DNA from: Quercus robur | Taxonomy: Eukaryota; Streptophyta; Magnoliopsida; Fagales; Fagaceae | Length of the DNA: 64,000 nucleotides | Assembly (NCBI RefSeq): GCF_932294415.1 | Contig: NC_065538.1 | Location: 81,949,453-82,013,452 of the forward strand | Direction: 5' to 3' | Shown: in pieces, positions 10,616 through 19,157 of the stretch | How the letters are laid out: each line of letters begins with the position of its first letter | How positions within the stretch are numbered: the stretch's first letter is position 1 | Program-made: the position numbers and the translations under genes | The notes under the pieces: model-generated | What the model was told of the DNA's origin: nothing | Databases searched by the model: none | The model's input: only the letters and a program-made list of their open reading frames with translations

Positions 10616-11077
10616 GCATTCCTTATTTTATTTAGTAAAGGCTTTGTTGCAAACTCATCACATCCTTTCATTTTGCTTGTGAATTTTAAAGAATTTCTAG
10701 TGCTATTATTTGTGAAACCTTGATTTTGAATTATAATAGTTAGTTTAATTTAGCTACCTATATGCCTATTTTTTAAATTTACATATTTATGTTATGATTT
10801 TTCAAACTTATATATATTTAAAATTTTATTTTTATTTGACCTTACAGTTCAATCGATGATCCAGTGACCCAGCTCATAGGCCAAATCAATGCTCAAGGGT
10901 TGATTAAGTATGATTTAAAAAAAAAATTAACAAAAAAATTAAATTTTCTGGGTCAAAGGGAAAGGAATATTTGTTTTGGGTTTTAGGGGCTGAAACTAAA
11001 AGAATGGTTTTGTTTTGTTTTTCTCTTTTTGGTTTTTGGGTTATGTACTTATGTATGAATGTATGAAAGAGAAACTA
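10616..11077. other. Intergenic DNA, copy of a segment also found before the LINE
   Basis: About 10670-10930 resembles 12400-12660 over roughly 250 bp (shared blocks such as TTTGAATTATAA, AGTTTAATTTAGC, CTCATAGGCCA and CAAGGGTTGA), so this is an old dispersed duplication. Confidence 0.5.
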
Positions 11078-11465
11078 GGTCAAAATGAGCATTTACCCCT
11101 TTCGCCCAAAACAAATAGTAAAATACCCATGTTCTAAAACTATCTAGTAAAATGCCCCTGTTTTGAAACTCGATTTTATGAAATCGAGTTACTTGCAAAA
11201 TGTTACATGAAACTCGAGCTCCATGAACTTGAGTTCCTTGAATGGAACTCGAGTTCCATGTTGTTTGTTTGTTTTTTTTATTTTTTTATTTTTTATTTTT
11301 TTAAAGGTTTTTGCCTATAACTTGATTTTCTAAAAATTAAGCTTTTCATTGAAACTTGATTTTTAGACAATCGAGTTTAAAATAGAGGCATATGGCTAAA
11401 TCGTTTTAGAATAGGAACATTTTGTTATTTGTTTTGAGCGAAAGGGGCAAATGCCCATTTTGGCC
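11078..11465. mobile_element. Foldback/MITE element with ~65-bp inverted ends
   Basis: The left end starts GGTCAAAATGAGCATTTACC; the reverse complement of the right end starts GGCCAAAATGGGCATTTGCC. The similarity continues through CAAAACAAATA to TTCTAAAAC. The interior has several short ACTCGAGTT-like palindromes. A third copy of the terminus follows directly at 11466-11533 in the left-end orientation, so a second truncated copy may abut it. Confidence 0.6.
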
Positions 11466-11533
11466 AGCCAAAATGGGCATTTGCCCCTTTCACCTAAAAG
11501 ATATAGCAAAATGCCCTTATTTTGAAACTTTTT

Positions 11534-11770
11534 TAAAGTGTGTTTGATTGGATAGAAAGGAAGAAAAATAAATGGTGGCGCCCAGGTGTATCATCCCCAA
11601 ATCCACCAAAACGTTTTCTCCCAAAAATGGAAAGAAAACTAAAGGAAGAAAATGGAGCTGCTTAATGGACGAAAATGCTCATGTGCACTTGTACATGGGT
11701 TTCATCCGTACATTACTCTTCTTCACTTTTTTTACTATATTTTTTTTCCTTCCTTCTGGATGTTACCTCC

Positions 11771-11808
<38 letters not shown>

Positions 11809-12130
11809 ATTTTTTTTATTTTTTTTTTATTTATTGGGTGGCCATCCAGTGTACGTGCTCATATTTTTTTTTTCCCTTTTGCTTTCTTTTGTTTTATTTT
11901 TTTTATTTAGATGTGATTTTTCTTTTTTGAACATGATTTTTTAAATAAATTTTGGTGATTGCTTTTTTTTTTTTTGGTTGTTTGTCACTTTTTTTTTTTT
12001 TTTTTGTTTTAATTGGGCATCTTTTTTTAACAAAGATATATGAGTAAATTTATACAAACTCACTTTTTCTATCCCTCCACTTTTCCACTCCCAACCAAAC
12101 AAAAAAGAGGAAAATTAAAATTTTTTCTAT
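11534..12130. other. T-rich intergenic DNA
   Basis: Long T runs (11772-11804, 11990-12006 and others) create spurious F-rich reading frames. No gene is supported. Confidence 0.6.
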
Positions 12131-12445
12131 TCTCCTACTTTTCCATCCCTTCAACCAACGGACCCTAAGGGATAATTGATTTCCTCAATTTACATAAATG
12201 TCTATTAAAATAAAATACAATATTTTTATAAAAATATCCAACAACTTGTGAATTTTAAAGAAGTTGGTTTTTTTTTTTTTTGGTGAATTCTCCTACTTTT
12301 CCATCCCTTCAACCAACGGACCCTAAGGGATAATTGATTTCCTCAATTTACATAAATGTCTATTAAAATAAAATACAATATTTTTATAAAAATATCCAAC
12401 AACTTGTGAATTTTAAAGAAGTTGGTTTTTTTTTTTTTTTTTGGT
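12131..12445. repeat. 158-bp tandem duplication
   Basis: The block starting TCTCCTACTTTTCCATCCC at 12131 is repeated from 12289 almost without change, including the poly(T) run that closes each copy. A recent local duplication. Confidence 0.8.
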
Positions 12446-12701
12446 GGAAAAGAAGAAGTTGATTTTGAATTATAACAATTAGTTTAATTTAGCCATATGC
12501 TTATTTTATAAATTTACATATTTATATTATGATTTCTCAAACTTATATATATTTTATTTTATTTTATATTTGACTTTACAATTCTATCCAGAGTGACGTA
12601 ACTCATAGGCCAGGTCTTCTTCGACTCAATGTCCAAGGGTTGAATAACTATGATTAAAAAACAAAGTATTATAGTGGGAGAAACAGAAAGATTTCGAGCA
12701 A

Positions 12702-14657
12702 ATGGACCCTGAGTTTTCGGCGACAGAGAAGACAAGGGAAGAAGCAGCAGAACTACAAAGAAGCACCAAGAAAGTCAAAGAGGACCTCTCCCCTGGCTCC
12801 ACAACGAACAATGATGATGGCAAAATGAGGGAAACGCTGTCCTACAAGGCAAAGCTCGTGGGAGAGCTCCCTGGGGTGTATGCCCAAGCCTTTGAGGTAC
12901 ATTCTGCGTCTGAGATAGAAGCTTACTCTGATGATGAACAAGAGGATCTATCGGAAGGGGAGGTTGCCATTAAGCTATCTAGAGAGACAAAGCTGCACAT
13001 CAGGGGAAGATGGACTCATTCGCTCATTGTTAAGGTTCATGGAAGAACTGTGGGCTTTCACTTCTTACATTCCAGAATTATGCAGTTATGGAAACCCGCG
13101 GGAAGGCTTGATTGTATTGACCTGGGGGATGATTTTTTCTTGATAAAATTTGGCTTAGTTGAAGATTATGATAAGGTATTGAAAGGGGGGCCATGGTTCA
13201 TAGGCGAGCATTACTTGACCATACGTGCATGGGAACCGTATTTCAAACCCAACGTCACTGCTTGCTCCAAAGTGGCTGTTTGGGCTCGTCTTCCACGTTT
13301 ACCCATTGAGTTTTATGACATGGGTGTCTTGAAAGATATAGGGAATGCCATAGGTCCAGTGCTACGGATTGATGCTATCACAGCCTCCGGTACTCGTGGG
13401 AGATATGCGAGAATTTGTGTGCAAGTGGATCTTGCGAAACCACTGGTGAGGAAGGTTTTCATCGGTCGTTTTGGGCAGGAGGTTTTGTATGAGGGCATTA
13501 GCTCCCTCTGTTTTGCTTGTGGCAGGCTGGGGCATAGAAAAGAAGCTTGTCCGTACCTTGTGAAGGAGGTAGAAGAGACGCAAACAGTGCACAGGGAGCC
13601 TAGGGAAAATCTGGATGACGTGGAAAATCCCAAAGATTCATCGTCAGAGGCAGTAGGTAATGTTAAGGACGAATATGGGCCTTGGATGCTTGTAGAAAGG
13701 AGGAAACAAGGCTCGAGGCAAGGTTTTAACCGTCCAAATCACTCTAAGCCTAGTGCAATCCAAGCTGGAGTTTTTAATGCAAAAGATTTGGGCCATCAGC
13801 TTAGAACCCGTCCAGCTATTGTTCCTCCTACTAGACCCCCTAGCTACTCTTCTGAGGGTAAGCGCAAGTCAGTGGGATTGGACATTTCGAACACTGAGAG
13901 TCTGTCCACACCGCAAAAGAAGGAGCTTAACGTTAACCACACTTCTCCCTCAAGTGGTGCGGTCTTGTCTCAGTCCAAAACCAAACACAGCTACTCCAGC
14001 CACAAAGTAAAAAATGGGACGAAAGGGAAAGGGAAAGGGAAGTTGCAGCAACAGTTCCAGGGAGAGCAAAAATCGGCAGGAATGGGCAATAAAAATCAAC
14101 GGGAAAATCTTGAGCTTAGCCCCGTCAACAATGGAGCAGATCCGTTCAAGCCCCACCATGATTTGGGGTTGGACAGAACCGAGCCTTATGGAGGCATGGA
14201 GTCACATTTTCCCTCTTACTCCCAAGAGCAAGAAAAAGGGGTTCTTACTTTTGACGGATCCGGCGTGGCTGGAGTGGGAAAAACCATGGTGGAGATTTCC
14301 AACGGACATTCCATCAAAGGAGGAAGGAAAAATTCTGGGGTGGAGAGCACTGTCACTAAATTGGCTGGAGCGAATCTTGCCAAAATCAAATCTTCTGGAG
14401 GGAATACAAATGAAGAGAATGTTAGGAATACCGGTCTCAGCAACAAGTTTGATGGGGTGTTTGGAAGCCATCACTCAAGTCCAAATGTGTGGGGAAAGCA
14501 TTCAAACAAATCTCCTAATTATGTCCAGGGAAGTTCCGATGGGGATACTGGAGCATGCGATATGCTTGTCGAAGACCGAGGGAATGGCCAAGAACAGCTT
14601 GAGAAGTTTGAGCTGGAAGTTGCTGAATCAAGCAAAGAACCAACTCCAAATTGCTAA
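12702..14657 (+). CDS. LINE ORF1: DUF4283 and CCHC zinc-knuckle RNA-binding protein
   Basis: 651 residues. The N-terminus is charged (MDPEFSATEKTREEA). A DUF4283 domain, known from plant L1 and Ta11 ORF1 proteins, runs from about residue 105 to 240 (HSLIVKVHG, GGPWFIGEHYL, VWARLPRLPIEFYD). A CCHC knuckle (CFACGRLGHRKEAC, residues 270-283) follows. The C-terminal half is low-complexity, rich in S, K, G and N. The family is thought to coat LINE RNA and help form the retrotransposition particle. The start at 12702 is the first ATG after the inferred 5' end. The last 215 codons overlap a second open frame that leads into ORF2. Confidence 0.9.
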   Translation: MDPEFSATEKTREEAAELQRSTKKVKEDLSPGSTTNNDDGKMRETLSYKAKLVGELPGVYAQAFEVHSASEIEAYSDDEQEDLSEGEVAIKLSRETKLHIRGRWTHSLIVKVHGRTVGFHFLHSRIMQLWKPAGRLDCIDLGDDFFLIKFGLVEDYDKVLKGGPWFIGEHYLTIRAWEPYFKPNVTACSKVAVWARLPRLPIEFYDMGVLKDIGNAIGPVLRIDAITASGTRGRYARICVQVDLAKPLVRKVFIGRFGQEVLYEGISSLCFACGRLGHRKEACPYLVKEVEETQTVHREPRENLDDVENPKDSSSEAVGNVKDEYGPWMLVERRKQGSRQGFNRPNHSKPSAIQAGVFNAKDLGHQLRTRPAIVPPTRPPSYSSEGKRKSVGLDISNTESLSTPQKKELNVNHTSPSSGAVLSQSKTKHSYSSHKVKNGTKGKGKGKLQQQFQGEQKSAGMGNKNQRENLELSPVNNGADPFKPHHDLGLDRTEPYGGMESHFPSYSQEQEKGVLTFDGSGVAGVGKTMVEISNGHSIKGGRKNSGVESTVTKLAGANLAKIKSSGGNTNEENVRNTGLSNKFDGVFGSHHSSPNVWGKHSNKSPNYVQGSSDGDTGACDMLVEDRGNGQEQLEKFELEVAESSKEPTPNC

Positions 14658-14685
14658 GGAGCCTGATTATTTACCACCAGTATCA

Positions 14686-17600
14686 ATGAATATCATTTGC
14701 TGGAATTGTAGAGGGGCGTTGAACCCCCGTTTCAAGCCTACCCTGAATAATCTTATTAGGAAGCATAATCCGCCCATGGTTATCATCACTGAAACTCGAA
14801 TTGGAGGGAGCAGAGCTAAGGATATCACTGACACTCTGCCTTTTGATGGAGCAATTACTACAGACACCATTGGCTACGCTGGCGGGCTTTGGCTTTTGTG
14901 GAAATCTGATGAGGTAGAAGTCACTCAATTGGCAAAAACTGAGCAGGAAATCCATGTTGTTATCAAGGTAATTTCCTCTAATCTTTCTTGGCTTTTAACT
15001 TGCATTTATGCTAGTCCTAGATTTGTAGAGCGTAAATTGTTATGGGGCAATCTCTCTAATGTTGCTTTACTTCATAATATGCCTTGGGTGATGTTGGGGG
15101 ATTTTAATGAATTGCTATCAAACGATGATAAGAGTGGTGGTAACCCGGTTAATATGAGTAGAGCCCTCCTGTTCAAAGAATGTCTGGACTCTTGTGGAAT
15201 GATAGATTTGGGGTTTCATGGAGCCAGATACACTTGGGTTAATAAGCAGGATGAGGGGTTTTTTATTCAGGAACGGTTAGATAGAGCTTTTGCTAATTGT
15301 GCTTGGTCTAATCTGTATCCAGAAGCCACTGTGAGACATTTAACTAGGATTCACTCGGATCACTGTCCAATCCTTTTGTCCTTAGTGAATACCCCAGAAT
15401 TACAACTTCCCAGACCTTTCAGGTTTCAACCGATGTGGATGTCTCATCCTCTTTTTGAGAAATTATTATCGGATAATTGGATGGATCATCTGGAGTTGGA
15501 AGCAAACATGCAGAAGTTCACTGAGGCAGTAAAGAGATGGAATAAGGAGATATTTGGAAATATTTTTCAGAGAAAGGCAAGAATTGAAGCAAGACTTAAG
15601 GGTATCCAAAAAGCTCTAGCTTATGGTCCCAATAGGTTCCTCATTAGGCTAGATAAGCAGCTGAGCGAGGAGTATTGGGAAGTCAGTCAGCAGGAAGAGG
15701 AGTTTTGGTCTGTTAAATCTCGGTATAATTGGCTTATCCAAGGTGACAGAAACACTGCTTTCTTCCACATGTCCACTCTGATTAGAAGGAAAAGGAATAA
15801 AATTTCCTGTCTTAAAGATAGGATGGGGAATCTTGTTCACAGGAAGGAGGGGATAGCGGAACTTCTGAGGGAAGGGTTTTGTGCTCTTTTTGAAACTAGT
15901 CAGTGTTTAGCACAGAGGGCTCCATGGGACATACCAAGTTGGCCTAGTTGTGTAATGGAGGATGAAAGAGAAGTGCTTGAGGAAGATGTGACTAGTAAGG
16001 AGGTCGAGATCAGTTTGTGGAGTATGAAACCTTTCAAAGCTCCAGGTCCTGATGGGTATCATGCTGGGTTTTATCAGAGAAACTGGCATTTTGTTAAAGA
16101 TTCGGTTGTTAAGCTTGTTGCTGAAATTTTTGAAAGTGGGGTAATGCCAAACCACTTAAATAAGACCTTAATTACTCTCATCCCGAAATGCCCGGGGGCT
16201 GATAGCTTGGGCTTATTTAGGCCCATAAGCTTATGTAATACAATCTATAAACTTGTCACTAAAGTTCTAGTTAATAGAATACGTCCACTGTTGAACAAAC
16301 TAATCTCCCCTCTCCAGACTGCCTTCATCCCGGGTAGGAAAGGTATGGATAATATGATCATCGTCCAAGAGCTCATCCACTCCATGAAACAGAAGAAAGG
16401 AAAGCAAGGCTACATGGCAATCAAGGTGGATCTCGAAAAGGCCTATGATAGAATGGAATGGCACTTCATCCGCGACATGTTAATCATGTATAAGTTTCCT
16501 CCAAAAATAATTAGCCTCATCATGAGCTGCATCTCTGGCTCCTCCATTTCCGTGCTATTCAATGGAGGATGCCTTGAGCCCTTTCTTCCTTCTCGTGGCA
16601 TAAGACAAGGGGATCCACTCTCCCCTTATTTGTTCATCCTTTGTATGGAGCTATTGGGCTTCTTGATTAATGATAGGTGTGAAAATAATCTCTGGAACCC
16701 CCTTAAGGCATCCCAATCTGGTCCTGCCTTCACTCATCTCTTCTTCGCTGACGATCTTGTCCTTTTTGCGAAGGCGGATAGTAAGAATTGCCAAAGCGTG
16801 AAGGATGTTTTGGATACTTTCTGTGAACTTTCAGGGCAAAAAGTGAATTTGAGCAAATCTAAAGTTCTTTTCTCCAATAATGTTGATCCGGATTCTCGTG
16901 AAACTTTCAGCAATCTTTTGGGAATATCTCCTACTCACAACTTTGGGAAGTATTTGGGATTCCGTATTAAGTATGGAAACTCCTCCACACGTGATTTTGA
17001 TTTCATTCTTGATAAAGTTCAGGCAAAGCTTCAAGGCTGGAAAGCCAATCTGCTATCCATGGCAGGGAGGCTAACTCTCACCAAAGCAGTCCTATCAGCC
17101 ATCCCCTCATATGTTATGCAGGGGTGCTATCTGCCTGAGAGGATTCACACCAACCTTGATAGGATTAGTAGGAACTTCTTATGGGGATCCACAGAAGAGA
17201 AAAGGAAGATTCATATGGTGGGGTGGAAAACAGTAACAATACCAAAAGACAGAGGGGGTCTCGGCCTTCATGCAGCAAAGGAACGAAATCTCACCTTAGC
17301 TGCAAAGTTATGTTGGAGAATGAAGAATGAGGGGGAGAAACCTTGGGCTAAAGTTCTAAAGCATAAATACTGCAGGAGAATGGTTACTAGTAAAGCGCCA
17401 AAGTCAAGAACCTGGGCAGCAATCATTAAGGGAGCCACTTTGTGTGAGAAAGGTATGAAATGGGTTATTGGACACAATAGTCAACTATCTTTTTGGGCAG
17501 ATAAGTGGCTTGATTTTGGGTCATTAAGGAGTTGTGTGGAAGGACCCCTGAACAAGGGTGAGGAGGAGCTTCGAGTCTCTGATGTTCAAAAGGATGGAAT

Positions 17601-18801
17601 TTGGGATTTGCATAGTGTTTCTTTTGAGCTGCCCCCCCTTTTGGTTCACTCTATCCGAGCCATCCCTATCCGGATTGCTTCGAGAAGGGAAGATCATATT
17701 TGCTGGATATCTAGTTCGAAAGGAGAGTTTGATGCTAAGAATGCGTATATGCTAGCTACAGGATTAAATCCAAATGATCCCAAATTTTTAGGCAACTGGA
17801 TTTGGAAGCTTAAAATCCTGCCCAAAATTCAACTGTTTATTTGGAAATGCCTTTTGAAAAGCATTCCCACAAAGTCAGTGTTAGCTCTGAGAGGCTTTAT
17901 TGGAGACACATCCTGTGACTGGTGTCATGAGGATCAAGAAACCATTATTCACATTATTAGAGACTGCCCAGGTGCATCTAGTTTCTGGGCAGAGGCTGAC
18001 TGCCCTTCTCATCTCCGGTATTCTTTTGACCTTGATATTGCTGATTGGTTAAAGTTGAATGCCTGCTACTCCTCCAAAGTTCCAGGCAAGGAACAACAAT
18101 GGGCCATCTTTTTTCTATTTGGAATTTGGAATCTTTGGTTATTTAGAAATAAAAGATTGTTTGCTAGGCCATTATCCTATAATATTCGCAAGGCAGTGGA
18201 GAATCAGGTAGCGGAGTATTTTTACTGTGTGTTGAATCATGTAAATGGCTCAAGAGTAATGCGGATAGCAGTGGGATGGTCCAAACCGCAGCCATTGTGG
18301 ACAAAGCTGAACACTGATGGGTCAGCGCTTGGCAGCCCGGGTCTTGCAGGTGGAGGAGGAATTATAAGAGATTGCCATGGAGATTGGATCGGTGGTTTTG
18401 CTAGATCTATCGGTTTTACCACTAGTTTTGCAGCAGAGTTTTGGGCATTAAGGGATGGTCTAAAGCTTTGCTTGAGTCTTGGGATAAATGCATTAGAAGT
18501 TGAAGTGGATGCCTCATCCGTTGTCTCTTTACTTGCTAATGCAGCTGAAACTAATAGTGAGATTGCTTCTCTTGTTGATGACTGCAGGGACATGCTGAAG
18601 ATATTTCCTCAAGCTCGGATCAAGCATTGTTACAGGGAAGGTAACAAGTGTGCAGACAGACTTGCAAGAATTGGTTCTGAAATGGAGGAAGATTTTGTTA
18701 TTTTTGAAGCCCCTCCCTCTGTAATTACCCCCCTTTTAATTCTGGACAAACTGGGCACGTCCCAGGTTCGTAGTTGTAATGAAGTGGCCTTAGCCACTTA
18801 A
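14686..18801 (+). CDS. LINE ORF2: endonuclease, reverse transcriptase and RNase H
   Basis: 1371 residues from the ATG at 14686. The AP endonuclease begins MNIICWNCRG and has ETRIGG, GDFNE (about residue 138) and SDHCP (about 224). The reverse transcriptase has KVDLEKAYDRMEW (about 580) and FADD (687-690), where F replaces the more usual Y. A zinc-binding RT domain (zf-RVT, about 1010-1100) contains CDWCHEDQETIIH. A C-terminal RNase H keeps the acidic residues (NTDGS, AEFWAL, VDASS, CADRLA). All domains are in the usual order with no stop. The enzyme nicks target DNA and copies the LINE RNA in place. The frame is open upstream to 14014, so translation could begin earlier or by reinitiation after ORF1. 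Confidence 0.93.
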   Translation: MNIICWNCRGALNPRFKPTLNNLIRKHNPPMVIITETRIGGSRAKDITDTLPFDGAITTDTIGYAGGLWLLWKSDEVEVTQLAKTEQEIHVVIKVISSNLSWLLTCIYASPRFVERKLLWGNLSNVALLHNMPWVMLGDFNELLSNDDKSGGNPVNMSRALLFKECLDSCGMIDLGFHGARYTWVNKQDEGFFIQERLDRAFANCAWSNLYPEATVRHLTRIHSDHCPILLSLVNTPELQLPRPFRFQPMWMSHPLFEKLLSDNWMDHLELEANMQKFTEAVKRWNKEIFGNIFQRKARIEARLKGIQKALAYGPNRFLIRLDKQLSEEYWEVSQQEEEFWSVKSRYNWLIQGDRNTAFFHMSTLIRRKRNKISCLKDRMGNLVHRKEGIAELLREGFCALFETSQCLAQRAPWDIPSWPSCVMEDEREVLEEDVTSKEVEISLWSMKPFKAPGPDGYHAGFYQRNWHFVKDSVVKLVAEIFESGVMPNHLNKTLITLIPKCPGADSLGLFRPISLCNTIYKLVTKVLVNRIRPLLNKLISPLQTAFIPGRKGMDNMIIVQELIHSMKQKKGKQGYMAIKVDLEKAYDRMEWHFIRDMLIMYKFPPKIISLIMSCISGSSISVLFNGGCLEPFLPSRGIRQGDPLSPYLFILCMELLGFLINDRCENNLWNPLKASQSGPAFTHLFFADDLVLFAKADSKNCQSVKDVLDTFCELSGQKVNLSKSKVLFSNNVDPDSRETFSNLLGISPTHNFGKYLGFRIKYGNSSTRDFDFILDKVQAKLQGWKANLLSMAGRLTLTKAVLSAIPSYVMQGCYLPERIHTNLDRISRNFLWGSTEEKRKIHMVGWKTVTIPKDRGGLGLHAAKERNLTLAAKLCWRMKNEGEKPWAKVLKHKYCRRMVTSKAPKSRTWAAIIKGATLCEKGMKWVIGHNSQLSFWADKWLDFGSLRSCVEGPLNKGEEELRVSDVQKDGIWDLHSVSFELPPLLVHSIRAIPIRIASRREDHICWISSSKGEFDAKNAYMLATGLNPNDPKFLGNWIWKLKILPKIQLFIWKCLLKSIPTKSVLALRGFIGDTSCDWCHEDQETIIHIIRDCPGASSFWAEADCPSHLRYSFDLDIADWLKLNACYSSKVPGKEQQWAIFFLFGIWNLWLFRNKRLFARPLSYNIRKAVENQVAEYFYCVLNHVNGSRVMRIAVGWSKPQPLWTKLNTDGSALGSPGLAGGGGIIRDCHGDWIGGFARSIGFTTSFAAEFWALRDGLKLCLSLGINALEVEVDASSVVSLLANAAETNSEIASLVDDCRDMLKIFPQARIKHCYREGNKCADRLARIGSEMEEDFVIFEAPPSVITPLLILDKLGTSQVRSCNEVALAT

Positions 18802-18850
18802 GTTTTAATACAATATCCAATTTACCAAAAAAAAAAAAAAAACAAAGTAT

Positions 18851-19157
18851 GAATTAAAAAAATTAGATTTTTTTAAACACGACAAACAATTTGGATACGA
18901 GGCCGTATTTACTATCTCTAGGCTGCACCCGGCCCATACCTTAAACTGTCCAAATCCGAGTTAGGCTTTTAGGCCACTGGAGCAAATATCAGATCCATCG
19001 CAGTAAGTCGGCACTAAAAACCAATCTCCAAGTTCACAAATATACAAATTTCTAGATTTCACTCTTCACTGTTTCACAAAACGTTAGATTCAATATTCTA
19101 GGGTTTCTTCTTCTTCTTCGAATCGAAATCCAAAATCCTATTCGAAACTGAGAGAGA
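18851..19157 (+). promoter_or_regulatory. Remaining promoter and 5' UTR of the CSU1 gene
   Basis: Only about 310 bp lie between the LINE target duplication and the CSU1 ATG. TTCTTCTTCTTCG near 19107 looks like 5' UTR. Any farther promoter element has been pushed 6.2 kb away by the LINE. Confidence 0.45.

Larger units (their letters stand above)
12670..18842 (+). mobile_element. Full-length L1-type LINE with two intact ORFs
   Basis: A 5' leader of about 30 bp, ORF1, a 28-base gap, ORF2, a short 3' UTR ending CAATATCCAATTTACC, then a poly(A) tail. The sequence AAAAAACAAAGTAT occurs just before (12656-12669) and just after it (18837-18850, sharing A's with the tail): a target-site duplication. 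The site ATTAAAAAAC fits cleavage by an L1 endonuclease at TTTT/AA. Both frames are undamaged, so this copy may be, or may recently have been, capable of moving. Confidence 0.9.

Noticed and set aside
11572..11930. F-rich 90-112 residue proteins
   Set aside because: They come from poly(T) runs.
12702..14657. Retroviral-type gag protein
   Set aside because: The DUF4283 plus CCHC layout followed by an endonuclease-RT ORF2 and poly(A) tail is that of a LINE, with no LTRs.
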